From: Siphonodentalium dalli
Lineage: Eukaryota; Mollusca; Scaphopoda; Gadilida; Siphonodentaliidae
Direction: 5' to 3'
DNA: 64,000 bases
Assembly (NCBI GenBank): GCA_032622095.1
Contig: CP136064.1
Location: 274,625,614-274,689,613, forward strand
Part shown: positions 1 through 12,700 of the stretch, one piece after another
Numbering within the stretch: position 1 is the stretch's first letter
Layout of the letters: the number at the start of each line of letters is the position of its first letter
The notes under the pieces: model-generated
What the model was told of the DNA's origin: nothing
What the model saw: only the letters and a program-made list of their open reading frames with translations
Databases searched by the model: none
Translations under genes and position numbers: made by a program

Positions 1-86
1 AATATTGGGGGTTTGATTATAAATTGCTTATCATGTGTGACAGCGCCTTCCAATGCACGCACGTCTCTTGTCACTGTGTTCGTACT

Positions 87-486
87 CAAGCCTACAAATA
101 GTGTGTATGCCATTTGCAGAATGAGGTCCCCAGATGGTGAATTCAGTGACCCTAGCCCGGCGTCACCAAATTCACCATATGTGAACCTCATTCTGCTTAG
201 GCCTCAACTGCTAGGGAGACCTAGGGTAAGATTGAAGCTCCCCAGTTGAAGTTGGTGATGTTCACCCATAAGTCACCTCGATTATGCAAATCGGGGGTTA
301 TAGAAACTTCCAAGAAGGGAAAAAGAAGGGAAAAAGTAACCAAAAACAATGTTACTTTGATACTATAGATACTTCCCAGATGAGGCCGAAGCAGAATGAT
401 GTGCCCATGGGGTGAATTTGGTGACGCTCGCCCGCCGTCACTAAATTCAACATCTGCAAATGAGAGACATCCTATTTGCAGGCTTG
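87..486. mobile_element. 400-bp MITE with ~50-bp terminal inverted repeats
   Basis: The ends CAAGCCTACAAATAG and CTATTTGCAGGCTTG are inverted repeats extending about 50 bp inward. The flanks ttcgtact and ttcatact are a near-perfect 8-bp target duplication. There is no coding capacity. A truncated relative lies at 54530-54850. The element sits in the intron before exon 1. Confidence 0.6.
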
Positions 487-688
487 TTCATACTGATGCA
501 CAAGAACTCGTCACAGTTCGGTTTGCATTCATCTTGATGTTGCGCAATGCCAATGGTGTCAGAGGACCACATAACAGTTTAGTGGAGATGTACAGCTTAT
601 TGGATCTGACATGCATAATGGACTTTATATGTACAGTAATATCTAAAGATATAAGTTTTAACTTCTAAAACTAAATGTTTTATTTCAG

Positions 689-716
689 ATCGAGAGAACC
701 AGTCTTGTTTGATCAC
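689..716 (+). CDS. Mhc: Mhc window exon 1 (pre-P-loop)
   Basis: This 28-bp exon lies between tttcag and gtgagt. With one base from an upstream exon outside the window it encodes [10 protein letters not shown], the segment directly before the P-loop in all muscle myosins. No further exon is visible upstream in positions 1-688. Confidence 0.88.
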
Positions 717-3700
717 GTGAGTAAACATCCAAATATATTGTTATTTGTAGATTACTTCGATTAAGGAACAACGCGACACTTAACAATTAAATAGAAGTTT
801 CATGATAATAACTTGGGGAAATGGGGCGCATTTGGAGTCTTAGTTTATCCCAGTGGAGCATATGAACGTGGAAATCTTGTAAACAATTTGCCGAAATCCT
901 CAATTTACCACAACAATGTGCAATTGATTGTCTTGTTACTTCTATGTCAAGAATGTATATGTGTATATTTTAAATAAATTGTCCTATCCTATAATTTGCT
1001 CACACACCTATTAAATTCATGTGAGATTGGGAATTTTAAGGTCACAAATTGGGAAATAAACATGACTAGTTGCCATTAGACCGGGGACCATTTTCGGACC
1101 CCGCCGTTGCAAACGAATCCCTGGCATGGTTAACCATTTTTTTCAAAATCAGGCGTTCAACTGTTTAGAAAAATATCACAGTCACCAAATGAAGAATTAA
1201 TTAATATAATAATGTACTTGTATATGATATAATTACAACTACTTTCGTTTTCAATGAAATGCGGGGATTTGATTGGTCGAGAGACTAGCGGGCGACTTGA
1301 TCTATCAGTGCATATATGTTGCAGTAGACGAGTCACATCGCGTAGTGACACCTTAAGAAACATGGGCGAGTCTATAACCGGCGCCCCACACGACGTCCCC
1401 GGATGACGCGAAACCGCGGAACGATAATTCCATTAGAATCTCAGTGAAAAAAAAACAACTCGAAAACTCAACGCTAGAAACATTTGAAAAGTAGTTGACG
1501 TCTGTATTGCTCGTTTCCGCTTCTTATGGACACTATACTATACTTATGTCTGTTCATTTCAGACGTATTCATGTTTTATAACGCTCGACTGAACACTCAA
1601 AGTTCGTGCCGCGTTTTTCATTTGTCCAATTTTCGAAAGAGCGTACATGACAACGTGTATAGTTACTGTGAACACAAATTATCATGAATCAGACTGATCA
1701 ACAGGCTGATGAACATGGATAATTTTACTGGGAATAAATAAAATGTGTTACCCGATTACAACCCTATTAACATTTCGGCTTCATAACAATTGTAATGACA
1801 TGGCATTTGTCACGAGAACATTAGATGTGATCAGGGTTGGAGTCTGGAGTTAATATGTTTACCGGAGATCGCTATCCAATCGTTTCGGATTCGACTCTGT
1901 GTGTGTTGATAATTATTGAGTTGTTATTGAGTCATTTTAAACGTAAATCATAGCCAAACAAGTGATTTTTGTTATCATGGATAGTTTATTGCTGAAAATG
2001 TAAGTTGAGGAGCAAATATTTATTTTCTGAAAGTTTGCTTGTTCGTTGACAATTTCGGCCAATTTATTTTCGGCTCATCAACCAAATTCGGAGATCGTCC
2101 AACGGAAAATCCTGTTGTGGCAATTAATTTTCTGAGATGGATTAATAGTAGATAGTTGAAACTAAAGTCTTATCGTTGTAATTATAAGCCATCAACGTCG
2201 TTTTTCGGTTGACCTATATGAACCTATAGATCGATCAGTAGACGAATAACATGTTATTCATCTACTGATCGATCTATAATCTCATAGATCAACCGAAAAA
2301 CGACGTTGATGGCATATATACATACCAGATGACATTCACTGAAACATAAAATACTGACTCGTTTCAATATCGTATGCGATCACAAGTCCGTGGTTATTAT
2401 TCATGCATGTTTATTCTTCTTTCCATTCAATGTCAGCGGAGAATCTGGTGCCGGAAAGACAGAAAACACAAAGAAAGTGATAATGTACTTTGCTCTGGTC
2501 GCCTCTTCTGGAGATCACAAGGACGACAAGAAGGTATGTGGACTCTCCGCTAGCAGTGACGTGCATGGTATATGTTGGAAGTTGGAACTTATAGATAACC
2601 AATGTTGAAATGTTATATTCAATCCTTTATTTCCTCCGTATAAGATATATATTAGAGTATATTTATTCAAGTAACGATATGTACACATAAGTATGTCATG
2701 TTAACACCCAATAGATACATTAAAAGCATGTCAATATTGTCTGCTGGAAATTAGAGACAAATATAGGCTGATCTTTTATGATAGTTTGATTTTATAACCA
2801 CAACTGTGTGTGAGTATGTTGTTTTAAATACTATTGAATATCGAATAGTTTCCTAATGTCGGTCATGATTGAGTGGGAATTAGAATCGGTTGGTTTTAAA
2901 ATGTACGTTTTTTTTCAGGGATCACTGGAGGATCAAATTGTGCAAGCTAACCCCGTACTGGAAGCATACGGTAACGCTAAAACCAAGGAACAACAACTCA
3001 TCCAGATTCGTAAGTCCATTTAATGTTGTTTAAAGCGGTTTCTCCAATCGTAGTCCAAAATCATGTCAAATTTAGTGTTAAATATTCAACATTAGAATGT
3101 TAATTGCTTAATTTTGTCAAAATCCGTATTATACATCATTGGAAAGTTGATTTAATCCCATTGGTCCGCCGGAAATTGGCCTCTGGTGGTGCGATAATTT
3201 ACTTAGTGATAAGAAAATTTATTTAAAATCGGTTCCATAAATTACATTACGAAATTTACGCGTATAATGCGACGTTATTTTCTCTTGATAAATTTAATTG
3301 AACACCTCGTCATTTCATAGGGAATTTGGATCTAATAAAGCATGCTATTGACATTTAATAATGCAAGCAACGCAGTGAGAGTTATAATAGGTCTAGTGTC
3401 ATGTTTTGATATGTCTTTGTGTTCCTCCTACTATCATTTCAAATGCGGGTTATATCATTATCGCAAACATATTCCTCACTGGATTGCATTATATTATAGG
3501 TACTCAATCCGATTAACGCTCCTAAATGACTAGTTATTTGGCTTCGGGGGGGGGGGGTAAACAATATTTCATTCGAGTCGAGGATCCCACTCATCATAGC
3601 TCAGAGTGATCAGATATCGATTTTTGAAGTTTGTTAATTCAATTGTACGTGGCCCAGAAACACGCCGTAAAATGGATTGTATCGGTCAAAATTGCGGATG

Positions 3701-6700
3701 CAGATGGATAACTCTAAATCAAGTGGTAATACGGCCAAATTTCGTGAATTCTCAAGTGATAATACGGCCATATTTCGTTGAACAAAATGTTGATAAATAA
3801 CACGTTTTGGGAAAGTTGATACCACAGTTCAGTGGTTAGCATTATTTTGTTGCAATTAATCGATTCTGATAACTAAAGCGTATTTTGAAGAAATGTTATT
3901 GTTGTATCTTGATGAGATGGGGACCCTCTGATCGGATAGAGTACCTTTAACAGAAGATATTCTCATCGTTTGCAGGGTAAATTCGTCCGGATTCATTTCG
4001 GGCCACAGGGGAAGATAGCTGGTGCTGACATTGAAACATGTAAGTTATCCATTGATACTATAAATACTCATTTGATTTACGTCTGATTGAAGAATCGTTA
4101 ATAATCTAATATACGTACTGACAAAATTGTGATTGTCAATAACAACGACATTATTTCACCTCACCTACTTCGATTCCTCTTATGACTAATTAACACCGAG
4201 TAATCTAAGTCGCCCAATAATAGAAGATTAAAGTAAAATTAGTATGCTGCTCAAACAAAGCAATTCAGAATTAATATGCTGCTCAAACAAAGCAATTCAG
4301 AATTAATATGCTGCTCAAACAAAGCAATTCAGAATTAATATGCTGCTCAAACAAAGCAATTCAGAATTGTATTTATGTGCTGCTCCAACAAAGTAATTCA
4401 GAATTGTATTTTCACTTTTAGATTTGTTGGAGAAATCTCGAGTGACGTATCAGCAATCGGCGGAGAGGAACTACCATATCTTCTACCAACTTCTGTCAAA
4501 TGCTTTTCCAGATCTGTATGGTAAGTGGTGCTAGCCTTATCCCAAACTTAATAGCTGCATTTGCCATAATTTTATGGTAGATAAGAATCAGTCAAACCTT
4601 GGAATGCTATATGCCTGCACGTTATGGTAAAGACATCAATTTGTTATTTATAAACATCAACTGCTAAAAGCATTCGGGTAATATTTCGAACATAATACTT
4701 TACTTTGCTCCAAAAATAGCCACTGTTGTGAGAAATGTGAGAAACGTGTTTTGTACGTGTAACACTATTGTTGGTTAGCTATCAGAAACACAATCAAATG
4801 TCCACATGTTGAGTAAGGAATCTCATTCCACATAAGTTCGTTTTATTTCATATGTTGCATGCGCTGTAGTCTGTCGACATTTCCAAGAGTGGTCTCATAC
4901 GGTGTGTTTCGAACCATTTTAAATATAAATGGCTCTCAACTATAATAATAATTTAATTGTTCTACAGAGAAGTTGTTGGTGAGTCCCGATGCTGGGTTGT
5001 ATTCATACGTTAACCAGGGCGTGTTAACTGTCGACAACATCGATGACGTACAAGAGATGAAAGATACAGATGTAAGTCACATTCTCTCATCTCATGAAAT
5101 GTTTGGGTGGCTTTACAAAATACTATTGTTAATTAAAGATGGTATATTTCTTCCTGGTTACAATTACAACAACAACATAATTTATATATATCCCGATTTC
5201 AAGACTATACAATTAGCTATTTTGCGAATAAAATACAGATCAAACTGAATATTTTGGTATATTATCTATATCCGTGAAAGAGTAGGATCTGTCTACCCGT
5301 ATGTCTGTCTGTTCGCGATTTTCATCCCAGACACCTGGACAGATTTCAACAAAATTGTGTGTTGTAACTCGAAGTACTCCGGAGGATGTTATAACTGCGT
5401 CAGTTTTTTTAAATTTTGATTTAAAAAACGAAATAAAAAAATTCTGGTTTGTCCATACAGGTAAACTAAATAAAAGTGGTTTATTTCGATAGAAAGATCG
5501 TGGTGGAATCTATAGTTTAAAGGGAATTTGTCGTGATTGAGGCTGCTAACAAGATAGAGTTGTCCTTCGTGGTACGATTTTTGTGTGACGTTTATTACAT
5601 TACCAAATCTTGATCCTCTAAAATTCTCGGGAACTTTATGACTCAAAAGGATGTAAGCATTCTCAAAGAGTGGGATTATTCACAGCTGTGATCGCACACC
5701 GGAAGGCCTCTGCGATAAAAATTTAACTAAGTATTTTTGTTTCATTCACAGAAAGCCTTCGATGTATTGGGATTCACACCAGAGGAGAAACTGAGCGCAT
5801 ACAAACAGACATGCGCAGTCATGAGTATGGGTGAGATGAAGTTCAAACAGAGAGGGAAGGAGGAGCAGGCGGAGGCTGATGGAACAACAGGTATGGGCGT
5901 GGCTGTTTCAGCGTAAACGTTTGCAGGCAAGAGCCTGTCTAGCAAATACTATCTATAATATGTTTTCACTGTGGCCCGCGCCAGTCAACGAATAACGCTC
6001 TAAGTCCACTATGGACTTAATTCAGAATCAAATAAGTCCAATATGAATGTGAATATTTAGGTTCAATATGAACCTATTTGTACGAGAATATGTTGATTAG
6101 CCTCATCAAGTATACACACGGCTATCTCAGTGGTCCATTACTAAAGTAACATGGGTCGACACGGATATCTCAGTGGTCCAATACTAAAGGAACATGGGTT
6201 CGACACGGATATCTCAGTGGTCCAATACTAAAGGAACATGGGTTCGACACGGATATCTCAGTGGTTCAATACTAAAGGAACATGGGTTCGACACGGATAT
6301 CTCAGTGGTTCAATACTAAAGGAACATGGGTTCGACACGGATATCTCAGTGGTCCAATACTAAAGTAACATGGGTTCGACACGGATATATCAGTGGTTCA
6401 ATACTAAAGGAACATGGGTTCGACACGGATATCTCAGTGGTTCAATACTAAAGGAACATGGGTTCGACACGGATATCTCAGTGGTCCATTACTAAAGGAA
6501 CATGGGTTCGACACGGATATCTCAGTAGTCCAATACTAAAGGAACATGGGTTCGACACGAATATCTCAGTGGTCCAATACTAAAGGAACATGGTTCGACA
6601 CGGATATCTCAGTGGTTCAATACTAAAGTAACATGGGTTCGATACGGATATCTCAGTGGTCCAATACTAAAGGAACATGGGTTCGACACGGATATCTCAG

Positions 6701-9700
6701 TGGTCCAATACTAAAGTAACATGGGTTCGACACGGATATCTCAGTGGTTCAATACTAAAGGAACATGGGTTCGACACGGATATCTCAGTGGTCCAATACT
6801 AAAGGAACATGGGTTCGACACGGATATCTCAGTGGTCCAATACTAAAGTAACATGGGTTCGACACGGATATCTCTGTGGTCCAATACTAAAGGAACATGG
6901 GTTCGACACGGCACAGCAACGTGCTTCTTGTACGCCTATATTCGAAGGCCAGTTTTTATTTGCCGGAAAGCCCATTAAAAGTCTACTGGTCGCGTGAAAG
7001 AAAGATAATTTCATCATTTAACTATACTTTGATTATAGCATGTGTTTTCATCAACTTAATCCGCCACATTTTGCCCACTAAGGTGAGCATGTTTTAAAGT
7101 TATTCCACCTACCTTCCGGACCAAGTCGGAGTTAATTAGCGTAATAAAAACTTTCAAATACTTCCCCACTGCCTGTGGGTGAAGTTAATTAAAATGCTAT
7201 GTTTTCCCTATGTCAACAGATGCGGAGAAGGTAGCTTTCCTTCTGGGAATTAACGCTGGTGATTTGCTGAAGGCCTTCACTAAACCAAAGGTCAAGGTCG
7301 GAACTGAATACGTCATACAGGGGAGAAACGTGAACCAAGTCACCTACTCCGTCTCTGCGATGTCCAAGTGTGTCTTCGATCGAGTATTCAGTTGGCTGGT
7401 TAAGAGAGTCAACCAAACCCTGGATACAAAGCAGAAGAGGAGCCAATTTATCGGCGTTCTCGATATCGCTGGCTTCGAAATATTCGACGTAAGTCAACCG
7501 GCGCGGTTGTTTTGAATCTTCATTTAAGGGGAAATTGTAAATATCAAGATAGCAGATTTCATATATAACAAAACAATGGATCACGCGATCATACCTTACT
7601 TTCGTCAGGTTCACACCAGGGATGCGATCCCATTCTATCATTACAGCTAAATTCAGTTAACTCATAATCTACAGATACGCGTCTTAATATCACGGAATAC
7701 GACTTTTCGTTGTTTTCCTCATCTTCTCCATAACATTTTTCCTATTCGCACATACCGGGGTACTGCCTTGTTGAGCTGATAACTGAACATTGGTCCGATA
7801 ATTTCTACTCATTATAATATATAAAATCGTATCTTATTTCTAGTTCAACAGCTTTGAGCAGCTGTGCATAAACTACACCAACGAGAGACTGCAGCAGTTC
7901 TTCAACCACCACATGTTTGTCCTGGAACAGGAACAATACGCAAAGGAAGGCATCCAATGGGAGTTCATCAATTTCGGAATGGATCTGCAAGCATGCGTCG
8001 ACTTGATTGAGAAGGTATGTGTTAAACAGGCAATTCATATATAGTTTATGTTTCTGCTACGTTTGCCAACCAACATTTAACCATATATTTCGGCCATTGA
8101 TGTTTATTTACTACCGGTTACGTTGCTGGTTTTCCAATATAATTCAATTTATTTTCTATTTCAGCCATTGGGAATCCTGTCCATTCTTGAGGAAGAATGC
8201 ATGTTCCCAAAATCTAGCGACCAGACGTTCAAAGACAAGTTATACAGCAATCATATGGGAAAATGCAAGAACTTCGGCAAACCAGGAAAACCAAAAGCTG
8301 GAATGCCAGAAAGTCACTTCGCTCTGCACCATTACGCCGGAACGGTAAGCCAGATCAACATATAACTATAACTGTTATTCATGGTGGAGAAAACGTTGGT
8401 ACAATAAATGGAAATGGCGAGTGCTACTGGTCACAACGTATAATAACAGAACTATCTAAATGAAATTTGAATACTAATAATATGCTGCTTATAGCCTATC
8501 CTCGTCAATATTCAGCACAGCATCAAACACCATCCCATAATTACACGCATATGAGTGCATTAATTTACACATAACTGGAATAACAGCTTATTTAACTTAA
8601 AAGCAACATTTTCAAATCGTCATCGATTTTCAACCGACGCATTCAGAAAAAATAATAATAATGTGACTATTTGTGGTCTTCTGTGCTTGTCAAAATTACA
8701 CCCTTGTACTACGAGAAATATATTACGTTTGGCTGGTAAATTACATTTATCGTATCTAAGCAACTCTCCCATTCTGACACGTCCAGCTTCGATTGTTTAA
8801 GGCGATATATTTCTGAAATACCCAGTTTTCATGACACAAGGCATCGAATTTTTAAATATTAAAAAGGTTTTCACACTCAACGGATACAGATTTTTTATCG
8901 ACATTACAGGTGAGCTACAGCATCGCGAACTGGATTGAGAAGAACAAAGACCCACTGAACGAGACAGTCGTTAACCTGTTATCAACATCAAAGGAGCCGC
9001 TCGTCGCCCTCCTCTTCCAGGCACCACCAGGTAGGACTGTCTTAGTGTCTGCATACATAACCGAATGCCAACTGATAACAAGACTAGAAATTTTAACCAT
9101 TTTGGAAAATGGGTCTTATTTTCAAAATGTACGAACTGAGTCAACGTTGAATGCACGGATGGCCTTGGTTGTAGGTCATAATTTTGAAATAAACGTTACC
9201 AAATTATGAATTTCCTCAAGAATATAGTAATAGTATAATGATAGTATGGATGCGATAATAACCTTAAAAGCGATTTGTGTGAACCGAACGTTTGTTTAAA
9301 TACAGCACGTAAAAAGTGTGCGATAAGAAAAACATTGAACACCGTGGCGATTTTTTTATATCGGTCTGTTGTCAGTATGGTGTCTATTCATACCAAATTT
9401 CACAGTGCATGGGTTCTCACCGGTGTAGAGTGTTTTTTTGCTTATCGCACATTCTTTGCGCACTGTACTGTATCATATATACTACGACTTTTGTTTACTA
9501 ACAATGCGTACGATCTTGATAATAACATGTTATTTATGCTATATTTATGATTGGTATAAGAACAAAATATGTCCATATTTTAATATTATTTATGTTTATG
9601 GCGGTATTAACGGATGCAACTTTTTGTCAACATCAATACCCACCGCGAAGACCATTGTCATCTCTAAAACGCTGTTGATGATATTGATCTACACAGAGCT

Positions 9701-12700
9701 ATGATTGTAGTCTAGGATACCTTTAACGTTACAGACCTGTTCATAATAGTGATCTACACAGAGCTATGAATGTAGTATTGGATACCTTTAACGTTAGATA
9801 CCTGTTCATAATATTGATCTACATAGAGCTATGCATGTAGTGTTGGATACCTTTAACGTTACAGACCTGTTCATAATATTGATCTACACAGAGCCACCTA
9901 TGTGTTTTTCCCTCAATGCACGGCGACAGATAAGTATTACGAATAGCTTATCATAGCCGTAAAGTTGTAGTACTGACCAATCCCCTTTTCGCAGACATGA
10001 TGACTACGAGACTACGTTTGCGAGGTAATAATGCCATTAAACGTGCTACTCACAGTAAGATGATTATGTTTGCTGTTATTACGGTGTATTTAATGATGTT
10101 GTTATCAGTTTCTAGTCAATGGTAGGCTCGATTATTGCACATAAAGCTCGCGTGACATGCTTCGTTGTTTGAGACTGTAATAGTAACTACGGATTTGGCA
10201 AAACTACAACTGATAAAAAGAATACAAATTCTAGTGACGTAGTACCCTATTCGTAATTCTGATCTGCCGTAGTTCATTATACTATGCGAAGGCGTTTATT
10301 ATGTTATAATATGACATAAAATAAAAATCAGCGTAACAAGTGAGATTCTGACCCGGACGATGTTGGTCTCAACAGCAAATATTCGCGAGTTTATTGTTGC
10401 CAAATATTTTTTCGACATCACTGTTTTTCTGTGTTGTGGTATATAACACATGCAATACTTAGCAGCTCGAAGGTTGTGTATATTTTTAACTTCAATCGAT
10501 ATAAATGTTCCAATTGTTAAGTTCGATTTGTTTTACAGAGGCCGATGCTGGCGCTAGTGGCAAGAAGAAAAAGAAGAGTTCTGCTTTCCAAACAATCTCT
10601 TCTGTTCACAGGGTATGTATAGAACAAAATTAAATCGTACGTTTTAGAAATGATGTTGACAGTCCCAAGAAATATTTTGTGCGCGACAGATTATGAAATG
10701 TGTTATAAAGTAGGACACATGTTACATAGGTCAATGCATCATTTATCCCGCCTGGTAGTATATATATTTTGATTCCTTGTCGTTAGCTTGAACCGTTATG
10801 AACGAAAATCTTCACATTTTTATCAAACATGATATGAACTTAACGCCATTCCCACTCTATCGGTCGACAATGAAGGTTGGAATTGATATAATATACATTC
10901 GATCACATGTTCATGTCCATATTTCAGGAATCATTGAACAAGCTGATGAAGAATTTGTACACAACACATCCTCACTTCGTCAGATGTATCATTCCCAACG
11001 AGCTCAAACAGCCAGGTATGTTGTCGGGATAACGCTACTTCGGCGGTTATTAATTCAGAACATCGAAGCGATATGCACGTACAACGTTGTGCAAATAAAC
11101 AATCCAATCCAAAAGCTTTAAGTCTCGAACTAAACCCATTAATTGATCGTGTTCTTGTGTTCCATGTGATCAGCAGACAAATAAAGGTAATACTGATACA
11201 TGTACATTGTATATTGGTTGTATATGCTGTGTCAAATGGCCTGTTGATAGGAATTCAGCACATTCTCATATATTGTACCTACAGGTCTGGTCGACGCCGG
11301 CTTGGTCCTGCACCAGCTTCAGTGTAACGGTGTACTGGAAGGAATCCGTATCTGTAGGAAAGGCTTCCCAAGCAGGATCATCTACTCGGAATTCAAGCAG
11401 AGATACTCGATCCTGGCTCCAAACGCCGTGCCCCAAGGATTCGTCGACGGTAAACAGGTCACGGATAAAATCCTTGTCGCGCTCAAGATGGACGAAGCTG
11501 ATTATAAGCTCGGAATAACCAAAGTGTTCTTCAAAGCCGGAGTGTTGGGTTCCTTGGAGGAGATGAGAGACGACGCTCTAACCAACATCATCGCTTACCT
11601 ACAGTCCTACATCCGAGCATACGTATTCAGAACCACCTTCAAGAAACTCAAGGATCAAAGGTATGTCCCCAAAGCAAAACATACACTGTGTATGAAAGCG
11701 TGAATCTTACTATATTAAAGATGTATTCATAGTTTTAGAGGGACACAATCATATATATTGTTGATGTTCAATAAACAAATTATATTCTTTAGTATATATA
11801 GTTCCAGTGTTTTTGTCATATTTGGTTTTCAACATTATTTTCTACAGAACAAAGCAGAAAACGGCGTTAAATTATATTTATTTGTTCATGTAACTGTTAC
11901 CATGGATACATCTTTAACAATCTTTGGTCGTGTGAGAATTTCACAAGTGTCGGTTAATGGGACATGGTTTGATATAGGCCATATACATGTATAATGTGTG
12001 TATTGTATTAGTGCGTGCTTCATTGGGACTGTCATCACTTGTTCTGGCTCATTTTGATATCTTCACTTTAAGAATTACTCAATAACTCTGACACGATCAG
12101 CAATAGTCCTCTCTTAATTTTGTGTTGCGTGATTCATAATGAAAACTGAACGTATTACCTTTCCATAGGACTGGGCTGGAACTTATTCAGAAGAACATCC
12201 GAAAGTGGCTTGGACTCAGGAATTGGGGCTGGTGGAAACTTTACGTCCAGGTGAGTTCACAATGTTATCGAATACTGTATAATTAAGATATAATTAATCT
12301 TTTATTTTTATGATAGTTCGTTTCCCCCCACAACTCATGTTTACACGCATGAGCTCGTTAGCAGGTACCAATAAAACAGGAGCTTGGCCACGAGGGCTCT
12401 GTTCTACCTCCACCGATCAGTTTGAAGATCGTCGAAAAATAAGTTTTCCCTTTTAATTAGTGGTGATTTCTAGGTATATATAGGAACATTTTACTCTATT
12501 GAAATGATGTCTTTACTCAGTTATGAAACGTACATCATGAAAGTTGAAAATTTCAGATCAAGCCGATGTTAAACGTTGCACGCGAAGAGGAAGAGATGCA
12601 GAAGAAAGAGGAAGAAATGGCTAAACAGAGAGAAGAAATGGAGAAGAAACTCGTCTTCCTAAAAGAACTGGAAGAGCAGAACGTTACGCTTCAGTGTCAG

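Noticed and set aside
3820-3850. tRNA-like words (gttcagtggttagca)
   Set aside because: No complete cloverleaf can be drawn, and the sequence is internal to an FB-1 foldback element.
7213-7641. Minus-strand open frame of 142 residues over exon 8
   Set aside because: It is the shadow of a strongly conserved plus-strand exon.
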